From an uncultured Collinsella sp. (GTDB lineage Bacteria; Actinomycetota; Coriobacteriia; Coriobacteriales; Coriobacteriaceae), in the NCBI GenBank assembly GCA_958405565.1, contig CATYEN010000053.1, positions 1 to 16,107 of the forward strand: a DNA stretch of 16,107 bases. Direction: 5' to 3'. The stretch's first letter is position 1; every line of letters begins with the position of its first letter. Below the pieces are notes generated by a model, which saw nothing but the letters and a program-made list of their open reading frames with translations, made no database searches and had not been told where the DNA came from. The translations under genes and the position numbers were made by a program. Shown here in pieces: positions 1-6,571 of this stretch.

Positions 1-29
1 TAATAATATAGTCTAAAAAGGAGGGGCAA

Positions 30-590
30 ATGAAGTATGGCTATGGCAGGGTTAGCACTGGCAAAGATGCCCAGAAGTTTGACCGTCAAGAAGATCAGCT
101 AAAAGATGCAGGATGTGAACTCATTTTTCTTGAGCGCGTTAGCGGTACTTCAAAAAATAAACCCGAGTTGCAAAGGTTGCTGAGCGAACTTCAGGATGGG
201 GACGAATTGGTGTGTGTCTCTATTGACCGTTTGGGTCGCTCAACCCAGCAGGTGTTGAGTCTCGTTAATAAGCTGGAAGAAATGGGAGTTGGCTTAACGA
301 GTCTTAAAGAAGGATTTCAGGCAAACACACCACAGGGAAGATTTTTCCTTACTATCGTTGCTGCATTTTCCGAACTTGAAGTAGAAATGTGCCGTAGCAG
401 AGTGAACGATGGCCTAGAGGCAGCGAGGCGCAGGGGCAAGAAGTTGGGGAGGCCTCGTAGGGATATGGATACTGCAATTAAGATGTGGCAGTCCAAGGAT
501 TACTCCATTACCGAAATATGCGAGGCAGTTGGTTGTTCGAGGCAGACGTTATATAACGCCATAGGTCGGGCGGGTGTTTCGAGAGATTGA
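30..590 (+). CDS. Serine recombinase, resolvase/invertase family
   Basis: Small serine recombinase of 186 residues, the usual length for Tn3-type resolvases and Hin/Gin/Pin invertases. These enzymes cut both strands at a short crossover site through a 5'-phosphoserine bond. The catalytic domain spans about residues 1-140. The nucleophile is Ser9 in YGRVS, and active-site arginines lie in DRLGRS (Arg67, Arg70). The long helix EVEMCRSRVNDGLEAARRRG (about 117-136) links to a C-terminal helix-turn-helix at about 157-180 (ITEICEAVGCSRQTLYNAI), preceded by the typical GRPR arm. The start is the ATG at 30, supported by AGGAGG at 20-25. It is the leftmost gene of the AT-rich island and reads rightward, opposite to the next three genes. 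Whether it inverts, resolves or integrates DNA cannot be told from the sequence, and no crossover site was identified with certainty. Confidence 0.93.
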   Translation: MKYGYGRVSTGKDAQKFDRQEDQLKDAGCELIFLERVSGTSKNKPELQRLLSELQDGDELVCVSIDRLGRSTQQVLSLVNKLEEMGVGLTSLKEGFQANTPQGRFFLTIVAAFSELEVEMCRSRVNDGLEAARRRGKKLGRPRRDMDTAIKMWQSKDYSITEICEAVGCSRQTLYNAIGRAGVSRD

Positions 591-596
591 CGGCAT

Positions 597-627
597 AAAA
601 AGGGGGCCGATTTTGATGTGGCCCCCT
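597..627 (-). terminator. Intrinsic terminator between the recombinase and the SHOCT gene
   Basis: A perfect 8-bp stem, AGGGGGCC (601-608) with GGCCCCCT (620-627), encloses an 11-nt loop. Read on the minus strand it is followed by TTTTT, the classical signal, so it should end transcripts from the SHOCT gene at 724-1389. On the plus strand it follows the recombinase stop by 10 nt but lacks a clean U tract, so it would work only weakly in that direction. Confidence 0.7.
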
Positions 628-723
628 GGGGTTGTAGTTTTGGCTGCAATCGTGCCGCTCAACATGAAATGCTCGGTGGGTAATGCAGAAGGGTGTTTTA
701 CCCGAACTGCCTTTGGATCAATT

Positions 724-1389
724 CTATTCGAGACTGCTCCAAGTTTTTCCATTATCGGTTGAATAGGAATCGAGCTTTCCGTCTCCATCGTTATCCACGG
801 CTTTGTTGCCATTGCCGTCAGCAATTGCTCCAGTTCCATCAGCATTTTTATGAATGGCGTACTCCCCATCGGTGTCGATATAGTCTGTGCCACCGTCTTC
901 CGAGTCAGACTTTAGATACGTTTTGCCGTCATCCGTATCAACCCAATCGTCCTCATCTAATAATGTGCTCGATGATGAGCTGGAGTGAGAAGAATAATCA
1001 TCATCGTCATCGTAGCCCTCATCGTCTTCGTCATAGGCGGCAGAAGAAGAGGAACTTGACGAATTATTGGAAGACCCCAATATGCCAGCGCAGCTGGTGA
1101 TGCATAGGGCGCAAAGAAGGCAGACGGCAAGTATAGGCAGCAATGCCTTTTTAAAGCGCGTCGCAAACTTGTTATTTTGAGTAACGGTGTTGCTTGTTAT
1201 CGGCGGTGCTGCCATTTTAGATTTCTGCTGCGTAAGTGAATCGGAGGTTGAAGAGGGGACGGCGGGATTTGTCAAATCTTTTTCACTGAAGGCGACGCTA
1301 AGCAGCTCGGTCTTCTTCGCGTCGAACTCCTCTTGTGTGATGGCTCCCATATCAAGGAGCTCCTTAAGCTCTTTAAGCTCTTCGTACAC
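724..1389 (-). CDS. SHOCT-domain single-pass membrane protein with acidic tail
   Basis: Protein of 221 residues. Residues 1-31 form a SHOCT motif (ELKELLDMGAITQEEFDAKK), a short helical hairpin common in bacterial membrane and stress proteins and thought to mediate oligomerisation. A basic stretch (about 76-81) precedes one membrane segment (about 82-104). Beyond it is a low-complexity Ser/Asp/Glu region (106-147) and a Gly/Asp-rich tail with a calcium-loop-like DNDGDGKLD (199-207). This predicts a cytoplasmic SHOCT domain and an external acidic, possibly calcium-binding tail. The start is a GTG at 1387-1389 with AGGA about 7 nt upstream. It lies 37 nt downstream of another SHOCT gene in the same direction, so the two are probably co-transcribed. 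The cellular role is unknown. Confidence 0.82.
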   Translation of the reverse strand: MYEELKELKELLDMGAITQEEFDAKKTELLSVAFSEKDLTNPAVPSSTSDSLTQQKSKMAAPPITSNTVTQNNKFATRFKKALLPILAVCLLCALCITSCAGILGSSNNSSSSSSSAAYDEDDEGYDDDDDYSSHSSSSSSTLLDEDDWVDTDDGKTYLKSDSEDGGTDYIDTDGEYAIHKNADGTGAIADGNGNKAVDNDGDGKLDSYSTDNGKTWSSLE

Positions 1390-1426
1390 GGTGAATTCCT
1401 ATCTTTAGGTTGAGAATGAGTGCCCT

Positions 1427-1969
1427 TTATTTCCATGCCATATGGATAAGTAGAAACACAACGATAAATGATCCAAGAAAACCTGGTGCAATGAAGGCGC
1501 TAGTCCTATAGCTTTGGCCCAGAAGGAGCACCATAAGAAGGGCAATTGCGAATGCAATGATTATTGAAACCAGAATCTTGATGGTAGGTTTGACAGCAGT
1601 CTTTTTTTGGCTGGGAGTAGAAGGGCTGATTCCAAGTAGCTCTTCCTTTTTCTGGTTAAATTCGTCTTGAGTGATGACGCCGTTTTCAAGGAGCTTTTTA
1701 AAGGCGATGATTTCGTCAAATTGTTTATCGCTGGTATTTTTCTTTTCAGCTGGGCTGTCGGTTGCAGTGGTCTTCTCATTGGAGTTTTGGCTTGCTTTGA
1801 GAGCTTGCTGGGGCTGAGCCTCAGCCGCAGGAGTCGGTAGGCCGTCTGGGAAGAGAAGTGCGTTTTTCTGCTGCTCATATTCATCCTGAGACAGGATGCC
1901 TTGATCCAGCAATAACTTAAGTTCCTTTATATGGTTCGTCGTTTCTGAGAAGGTGCGTGAATCGCTCAT
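1427..1969 (-). CDS. Tandem-SHOCT membrane protein
   Basis: Protein of 180 residues with two SHOCT motifs. The first is at about 10-40 (KELKLLLDQGILSQDEYEQQ) and the second at about 82-114 (FKKLLENGVITQDEFNQKKE). A polar linker rich in Ala, Gln and Lys joins them, and two hydrophobic segments follow (about 129-150 and 158-178) at the C terminus. Both SHOCT units are expected in the cytoplasm. The start ATG has AAAGGAAC just upstream. Its SHOCT motifs resemble the N terminus of the neighbouring gene at 724-1389, so the pair probably arose by duplication and may form mixed oligomers. No enzymatic domain is visible. The roughly 220 nt upstream (1970-2190) hold no convincing gene. Confidence 0.82.
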   Translation of the reverse strand: MSDSRTFSETTNHIKELKLLLDQGILSQDEYEQQKNALLFPDGLPTPAAEAQPQQALKASQNSNEKTTATDSPAEKKNTSDKQFDEIIAFKKLLENGVITQDEFNQKKEELLGISPSTPSQKKTAVKPTIKILVSIIIAFAIALLMVLLLGQSYRTSAFIAPGFLGSFIVVFLLIHMAWK

Positions 1970-2190
1970 CTTTTGGTTCCTTTTCTCAATATCAGCTTAA
2001 GGCTTAAGTGAGAGGTGCTTCGTCCTTGTGGAGCATATGCGTATATCACAATGGGGGTGTGGGGTCTTTGGCTGGGATTTCTAGGCAGTAGCACAATCAT
2101 CTGAGTTATCGATTTGTCGTAGAGACAAGAACAGCAAATTGAAAGGACGGAGTCGTTGGTTGCAGCCAATATGCTGAAATCAACCCAGCG

Positions 2191-3102
2191 CTAACTTCCA
2201 GACGTATAAAGAACGTAATAGTCTTCGCCGTCATAGTTTTGGAGAGCGAGGACGATTGCGTTGTCCTTTGCCCTTGCAAAGAAATAGGCGGGACGTTCGT
2301 TTAATTCTTTGTTTGGGTCGATGTTGACAACTTGGTCGAATTGTCCCGTGAACTGAACTTCGGTGTTTACCAAGGCGGTTTGCATCTTTCCATCCTCGTC
2401 CTGCACTTTGATTGCTTTAGTGGGGATTTGGTTCAGCTGGTAAGTGTACTCACGGGAAGATTGGTTAATGAAGAAATAGACGTATGTGGGGAGGTCGGTC
2501 GCCTTCTTCTCGCTCATAACCCAGTTGGGGTGAGCGGAAGACTGCAGTGTTATCGGCTTGAAAGACCAGTCTGAAGGAAGGTCGGACTCTTCCAGCCTGA
2601 AGGGGGCGTCCCCGCCGTATGTCTCCATGCTATAGGACTTTTCCTCTTCAGCTTTTATAAAGGAGTCGAGTTCCTTATCGGCTTTCTTCAGCGCCTTGTA
2701 GACCTTGTAATACCCATCTGTATCAGAGGCATCCAGTGCGGCTTGAGCATCTGATTTCGCAGCCCCGATTTCCTTGGTATCAAACTGCTGGGCAAAATAT
2801 GAGCTGAGGATTTCCTGAGAATGGCTGATTTCCTTGGTGATTTCACTATAGAGAAGCTGGTCATAGCGCTTGCTTGCGCTTTTAAGATCACTATAGTTAT
2901 CGACCTCCTTTTTCAAGTCTTTATCAAGCGAATTGTATTTATCATTCGCTGTATCGATGGCGTCCTTTGACTCGATGGTGACGGTGCCGATTGAATCGAT
3001 TGCTTTCATGGTGTCTGTGACGGCGGGGTCGGTGCACCCAACGAGAAACAGGGGCAGGGCAAGCCCCACTGTAATGGCAAACGGATATTTCTTTCGGTAC
3101 AT
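2191..3102 (-). CDS. Secreted lipoprotein, hypothetical
   Basis: Lipoprotein of 303 residues. The N terminus MYRKKYPFAI is followed by a hydrophobic stretch and a clear lipobox LVGC with Cys23 as the lipidation site. Residues about 30-75 resemble the helical surface-protein module found in many Gram-positive exported proteins (AIDSIGTVTIESKDAI ... YNSLDKDLKKEVDNY). A mostly helical, Lys/Glu-rich segment follows to about residue 170. The C-terminal part, from about 180, looks like a beta-rich domain I do not recognise (DLPTYVYFFINQSSREYTYQ). I chose the ATG at 3102 because AGGAAGGA lies just upstream and the signal peptide begins there. The open frame runs on to 3345 but that extension is unlike a signal sequence and overlaps a large inverted repeat. 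Confidence 0.8.
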   Translation of the reverse strand: MYRKKYPFAITVGLALPLFLVGCTDPAVTDTMKAIDSIGTVTIESKDAIDTANDKYNSLDKDLKKEVDNYSDLKSASKRYDQLLYSEITKEISHSQEILSSYFAQQFDTKEIGAAKSDAQAALDASDTDGYYKVYKALKKADKELDSFIKAEEEKSYSMETYGGDAPFRLEESDLPSDWSFKPITLQSSAHPNWVMSEKKATDLPTYVYFFINQSSREYTYQLNQIPTKAIKVQDEDGKMQTALVNTEVQFTGQFDQVVNIDPNKELNERPAYFFARAKDNAIVLALQNYDGEDYYVLYTSGS

Positions 3103-3200
3103 TGGGCATTCCTTCCTCCGACACTTGGTAAACGTTGTGGAAGGAAGCTCATCCAAAGAACGGAAGTGCAGCACGAAAAGGAGGAGTATCCACCCACAGT

Positions 3201-3329
3201 TGCTACACAGCTCCGAGCGCTTCGCGGTGACACGAGTCAGCAAGGAGAAAGGGCAAATACCCCTCCTTGTCACTGACTGGGTGTCTTTGGTTGTAAGCGC
3301 TCGCATAAAAATGCTAGAGCTGTGTAGCA
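3201..3329. repeat. 129-bp quasi-palindrome upstream of the lipoprotein gene
   Basis: Nested inverted repeats share one centre near 3256. The pairs are TGCTACACAGCTC (3201-3213) with GAGCTGTGTAGCA (3317-3329), both perfect; CGAGCGCTT (3214-3222) with AAGCGCTCG (3295-3303); GACAC (3229-3233) with GTGTC (3281-3285); GTCAG (3236-3240) with CTGAC (3273-3277); CAAGGAG (3241-3247) with CTCCTTG (3263-3269); and GGG with CCC at the tip. The whole could form one long interrupted hairpin in DNA or RNA. It may be a structured leader or small RNA, or a miniature inverted-repeat element. No flanking duplication was seen. Confidence 0.6.
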
Positions 3330-3345
3330 GGTACAACTCTAGCAT
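3307..3345 (-). terminator. Possible minus-strand intrinsic terminator
   Basis: Perfect 9-bp arms, ATGCTAGAG (3311-3319) and CTCTAGCAT (3337-3345), enclose a 17-nt loop. Read on the minus strand the hairpin is followed by TTTTT. It shares bases 3317-3329 with one arm of the larger palindrome, so the two folds are mutually exclusive. It could end transcripts coming from the ATPase gene or the phosphatase remnant upstream. Confidence 0.45.
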
Positions 3346-3504
3346 GCTGATAAGTTATTTAATCTACTGACCTGTTGAACGGTCGAAAAAGTAGGCTGTT
3401 GTGAAAAGCGGAACCATCTGGCCTGTCGTGCCTGAGCCTCTATGAGTAGTAAAAAGGTAGTAGACCAGATGATTTGAATGCTTGATATGCCTGTTAATCA
3501 GCGG

Positions 3505-3558
3505 TTACATCGTCGAGCGGCAGATATTTCCATAACAGATAAACAGTACGCGTTGCAT
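3505..3558 (-). pseudogene. Truncated low-molecular-weight protein tyrosine phosphatase, N-terminal remnant
   Basis: On the minus strand an ATG preceded by AAAGGAAA opens a frame encoding MQRVLFICYGNICRSTM and then TAA. This is the first beta strand and the P-loop of the low-molecular-weight phosphatase family (C-x5-R-S, here CYGNICRS), which normally continues with an ...MAE-type sequence for about 140 further residues. Those residues are absent, and the following bases have the composition of the AT-rich island. The remnant starts 33 nt after the ATPase stop at 3592, so the intact gene was probably in the same transcript. The simplest reading is that the island inserted right after the P-loop codons. 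Too short for an ORF caller, but the motif is distinctive. Confidence 0.62.
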
Positions 3559-3591
3559 ACGCGGTTTCCTTTCTGGGTGGTCGCGCAGGGC

Positions 3592-4962
3592 TTACAGGCT
3601 GCCCTTGAGACAGTTTGCTTCGATAAAACCCGCTGCGTACAAGGGGAGGTGACGCAGCTCGCGCCCGTCATCAGTTTCGCTGCGGGCAAAATTGTTCTCG
3701 GACAAAATGTAGGCATATGGCGACCGGGCTTTGTCCATAAACGACCCGAGGGTTTTTGCGCGCACGTTGCGTGCGGACTTTACCTCGACGGGCACAATTT
3801 CCATGCGGTCGGTCTGAAGTAGAAAATCGAGCTCGCCGCTCGTCTTCCAAGACGACGGCGGCACCCAATAGTACGTCCGCAAACCATTACTCGAAAATGC
3901 CTGCATGACCGAGTTTTCAGCCAGGGCACCTCGAAAGTCGGAAGACAGTGCTATGGCGGAATCCTCTTTGAGGTCGAGCCAGAGCCGCGGGTTGATACCG
4001 AGTTTGTAGAACATGAGGCCCGTATCGAGAAGATAGACCTTAAAGAAACTTCCGTCTTCGTCGTCGAAGGGGACGAGGGGAGGTTCGATGCCTTCGGTCA
4101 GGTTGTTGACCGATATGATGCCGGCGCCCTCGAGCCAGTCGAGTGGCTCGATGAGCTTGGCGCGACGGCCTCCGCGTTCGACCTCGGAGTACTTGAATTT
4201 CTTTGTGGACGATCTCAGCAGCTGGGACGGAATGGAGCGCCAGACCTTGCGCGCCGCCACGCCACTGATCCCGTTTTCGGGGTCGGTCATATCGGCGGTG
4301 TAGGTCTCGTCGATTTCGCGCTGCTCGACGCGCGCGTCTTCGATGGATAGCGTCTTGCGATATGCGTTGACGGCGGCGGGCATGCCGCCCACGATCTGGT
4401 ATCGATGAAACAGGCTGAGCGCGGCTTGGTGCGCGGCGTAAGCATCGAGCGTGCCGGCGTGGGTACGAACAGCATCGGCCATCTGCTCCTCATCGAGCGC
4501 CCAGAGAAACTCCTCGAACGACATGGGATGCATGGTCTCTTGACGAACGCCACTGGGAAAAGGCAACTTGCGCTTGCGCGTGGCGACACCGAGTTGGCTG
4601 CCGGTCGCGCATATGCGCCAGCCCGAATCCGAGAAAAAGCGAAGCGAGTTGAGCGCCCGTTCGCAGAGCTGCACCTCGTCAAACAGGATGAAGGCGGTTT
4701 CCTTGCGAATGGGGGTGCGTTTATAGTCTGAAATCCGCGCCACGATGGTGTCAACGTCGTCGGTGGGACAGTCGAACAGAGGGGCGATCAGCTTAAGATC
4801 GGTCTGAAAGTCGAGTTTGACAAACGCATCGCCGGCGATTCGCCTGCCGATTTCCTCGGCAGCGTACGTTTTGCCTACGCGTCGCGCACCACGGATGAGG
4901 AGGGGGCGTGAGGCGTCCTTTGTCGCCCATGATTCGATAACGGATTCGATTGATCTGCGCAT
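3592..4962 (-). CDS. AAA-family ATPase with DUF4143 C-terminal region
   Basis: ATP-binding protein of 456 residues from the family with an N-terminal AAA domain and a C-terminal DUF4143 region. The Walker A motif is GARRVGKT (25-32). Walker B is FILFDE (91-96), with Asp95/Glu96. A sensor-like ATGS lies at 119-122. The middle has the MHPMSFEEFLWAL segment typical of the family (about 144-156). Near the C terminus ELDF (377-380) followed by VEVKSA (392-397) matches a PD-(D/E)xK nuclease-like fold with Asp379, Glu393 and Lys395 in place. The start ATG at 4962 has AAGGCGG upstream. Three palindromes occupy the region directly upstream. Function in this family is unproven; the nuclease-like residues suggest action on DNA. 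Confidence 0.88.
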   Translation of the reverse strand: MRRSIESVIESWATKDASRPLLIRGARRVGKTYAAEEIGRRIAGDAFVKLDFQTDLKLIAPLFDCPTDDVDTIVARISDYKRTPIRKETAFILFDEVQLCERALNSLRFFSDSGWRICATGSQLGVATRKRKLPFPSGVRQETMHPMSFEEFLWALDEEQMADAVRTHAGTLDAYAAHQAALSLFHRYQIVGGMPAAVNAYRKTLSIEDARVEQREIDETYTADMTDPENGISGVAARKVWRSIPSQLLRSSTKKFKYSEVERGGRRAKLIEPLDWLEGAGIISVNNLTEGIEPPLVPFDDEDGSFFKVYLLDTGLMFYKLGINPRLWLDLKEDSAIALSSDFRGALAENSVMQAFSSNGLRTYYWVPPSSWKTSGELDFLLQTDRMEIVPVEVKSARNVRAKTLGSFMDKARSPYAYILSENNFARSETDDGRELRHLPLYAAGFIEANCLKGSL

Positions 4963-4976
4963 GGGGCCGCCTTTCC

Positions 4977-5070
4977 GATTTCGTGTACTTCAGATACATA
5001 GTTTAGTACGATTTCGTGTACTTAAAATACACGAAATCGTAGAAAAGCGTGTATCTGAAATACACGAAAT
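4977..5070. promoter_or_regulatory. Array of three palindromes 33 bp apart upstream of the ATPase gene
   Basis: There are three dyads built on the half-site ATTTCGTGTA, each with a 7-bp centre. Site 1 is centred on 4991 (TGTA, CTTCAGA, TACA). Site 2 is centred on 5024 and is the strongest, with perfect 14-bp arms TACGATTTCGTGTA (5007-5020) and TACACGAAATCGTA (5028-5041) around CTTAAAA. Site 3 is centred on 5057 (CGTGTA, TCTGAAA, TACACG). Centres are exactly 33 bp apart, about three helical turns, so bound proteins would lie on one face. Site 3 is nearly the reverse complement of site 1, making the whole array symmetric about site 2. Site 1 ends about 15 nt before the ATPase start, consistent with an operator. 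Confidence 0.75.
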
Positions 5071-5157
5071 TGCACTGCTGGAGCTTGCAGGCGGATAAAC
5101 ACTACTCGTATGGGACGGTTTTCACCGGTTGCTCGTCACCTTGGGCTATGTTCGCCT

Positions 5158-6411
5158 CTATGCCTGTATCCGGGGCTGTGCTGATTGACGGTGGCGCTCC
5201 CAGCGAGCCAACTTAATCGTCACCAGCGTAAGCGCCCAGGCGACAAGCGAGAACGCGGCGCCCACTGCGCCAACGTAGGCAATGCCAACGCTGCTCACCA
5301 CGGCGCCGCCTACTGCGGTGCCAAACGAAATGCCGACGTTAAACGCCATGGGCTCAACCGAACTTGCGAGTACCATCGACTTGGGATGGCGGCTGCGAGC
5401 CACGTCCATAAAGTGCGTGATGCACGAGACCGAGAACAGGTACATGAGCATTGCCAAACTAAAGACAAAGACAAGTGCGAGCGGCATGGTGCCGCCCACG
5501 GCAAACAGCCCGAGTAACGCCGCCGCCTGCAGCGCGAACGTAACCAGCAGTGCCTTCATGCCAAAACGCGCGTCGATCCATCCGCCCAAGATGTTCGAGA
5601 TTAGGCAGAACACGCCGTAGGCCATAAGCGTGGTGCTCGCCTGAACAGTGCCCATGCCCAGCACCTGCTCAAGATAAGGCGTCACGTAGCCGTAGAACAC
5701 ATAGACCGATCCCACGCCAAACAAAAAGATGAGCATGCCGGTGATGATGCTCGGTTCGCGTAGAAGCCCCGCCTGCTCGCGAAAGGTGGCAGGCTCGTCG
5801 GTTTGCCCAGCGCGCGGCATAAACGCCACGAGCGCTCCGCAGATCAAAACGGCAAAGGTCAGCGTGCCGTACATGGCCACGTGCCAATCGAGCGTGTCGG
5901 CCACGAACTTGCCGATCGAAGTGACAAAGACCATTGCCACGGAAAACGCACCATATACCACCGAGATGGCAAGCGAAGTTTGCTGCGGGGACAGAAGCTC
6001 AGGGATGTACGTCACGCCCACGGCGAGCAGCGCACCCGAGACAGAGCCCAGGATGATGCGCGAGATAAACAGCACCTGGAAGTTGGGCGCCAACGCCATG
6101 ACCAGGTTGCCGAGCACAAAGACGATACTGTAGCACACGAGCAGCTGGTAGCGGCGGAATCGCCCTGTGCTGAGCGCAAGCACCGGCGTAGCGATGGCGT
6201 AGACGAGCGCGAACACGCTGATGAGCTGGCCCGCGGTGGCAAGCGAGATGCCGAGTTCCGTCGCCAAGTCACTTTCGATGCCGATGACCACGAACTCGGA
6301 GCAGCCGAGTGAGAATCCCAACAGCACGAGCAGTGCCAGGCAGAGCTTGGTGCGCGCGGGGGAGAGCGCGGCAGCGGTTGACTTACTTTTAGGCGTGGTT
6401 GCGGCGGTCAA
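5158..6411 (-). CDS. MFS transporter, DHA1 efflux type
   Basis: Major facilitator superfamily protein of about 417 residues with roughly 12 hydrophobic segments, the normal size for this superfamily. The first segment (LLVLLGFSLGCSEFVVIGI) with the following DLATELGISLATAGQLISVF is typical of the DHA1 subgroup that includes the AraJ-like efflux carriers. The segment between TM2 and TM3 carries LSTGRFRRYQLL, close to the MFS motif A. A short loop (MPRAGQTDEPATFREQAGLL) separates the two six-helix halves. I chose the TTG at 6409-6411, with GGAG eight nt upstream; a GTG at 6418-6420 is the alternative but its GGA is adjacent to the codon. The open frame extends to 6843 but that part overlaps the divergent fusion gene. 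Substrate unknown. It is divergent from the decarboxylase locus and may export a product of it. Confidence 0.85.
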   Translation of the reverse strand: MTAATTPKSKSTAAALSPARTKLCLALLVLLGFSLGCSEFVVIGIESDLATELGISLATAGQLISVFALVYAIATPVLALSTGRFRRYQLLVCYSIVFVLGNLVMALAPNFQVLFISRIILGSVSGALLAVGVTYIPELLSPQQTSLAISVVYGAFSVAMVFVTSIGKFVADTLDWHVAMYGTLTFAVLICGALVAFMPRAGQTDEPATFREQAGLLREPSIITGMLIFLFGVGSVYVFYGYVTPYLEQVLGMGTVQASTTLMAYGVFCLISNILGGWIDARFGMKALLVTFALQAAALLGLFAVGGTMPLALVFVFSLAMLMYLFSVSCITHFMDVARSRHPKSMVLASSVEPMAFNVGISFGTAVGGAVVSSVGIAYVGAVGAAFSLVAWALTLVTIKLARWERHRQSAQPRIQA

Positions 6412-6472
6412 GGTTGTCACTCCAATGTCGCATGAATAAGTGGGATTCACTTCCTGCAACTCTAACAGAAGG

Positions 6473-6495
6473 GACAAAGGGACAGCCCCTTTGTC
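6473..6495. repeat. GACAAAGGG hairpin repeat, copy 1
   Basis: Perfect arms GACAAAGGG (6473-6481) and CCCTTTGTC (6487-6495) enclose ACAGC. It sits between the divergent MFS and fusion genes. Related copies lie at 12477-12507 and 13987-14019, always intergenic, so this is a dispersed repeat family. There is no U tract on either side. Confidence 0.75.
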
Positions 6496-6506
6496 ACATG
6501 GTGAGC

Positions 6507-6537
6507 TTGCCTGTATAGTCGCAATACAGGCGAAGAT
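6507..6537 (+). promoter_or_regulatory. Candidate MerR-type operator/promoter of the LpdD-Nudix gene
   Basis: A -35-like TTGCCT (6507-6512) overlaps a perfect dyad GCCTGTAT (6509-6516) and ATACAGGC (6524-6531) with a 7-bp centre. A weak -10-like GAAGAT lies at 6532-6537, giving a 19-bp spacer. A dyad inside an over-long spacer is the classical layout of MerR-activated promoters. The core closely matches a second site at 7647-7669 upstream of the transporter. Assigning it to the MerR gene at 11541 is an inference. Confidence 0.45.
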
Positions 6538-6571
6538 GGTCTCAGGTACATTGCGGGCGACAGGAGATCCC

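Larger units (their letters stand above)
1..3507. mobile_element. Right-hand part of a putative acquired island with serine recombinase
   Basis: This stretch is clearly richer in A+T than everything to its right and has different codon use. It carries a serine recombinase, membrane and lipoprotein genes, and no housekeeping gene. The right boundary is placed at about 3507 because a phosphatase reading frame entering from the right stops there, directly after its conserved P-loop. The left end lies outside the window. Element type and mechanism are inferred. A 186-residue resolvase/invertase-type enzyme is smaller than the large serine integrases, so it may be cargo or an inversion enzyme rather than the integrase. 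Confidence 0.45.

Noticed and set aside
1076..1105. Lipobox-like ITSC in the SHOCT protein at 724-1389
   Set aside because: It lies about 100 residues from the N terminus after a cytoplasmic domain, so lipoprotein processing is unlikely.
1966..2169. 67-residue minus-strand open frame upstream of the tandem-SHOCT gene
   Set aside because: Overlaps the start of that gene, has no clear ribosome site and no recognisable domain.
3103..3345. N-terminal extension of the lipoprotein frame
   Set aside because: The signal peptide and Shine-Dalgarno fit the ATG at 3102; the extension would put the lipobox about 104 residues into the protein.
4977..5070. Possible CRISPR array
   Set aside because: The repeated units are inverted dyads with a 7-bp centre, the spacing is 33 bp from centre to centre with no unique 30-bp spacers, and no cas gene is present.
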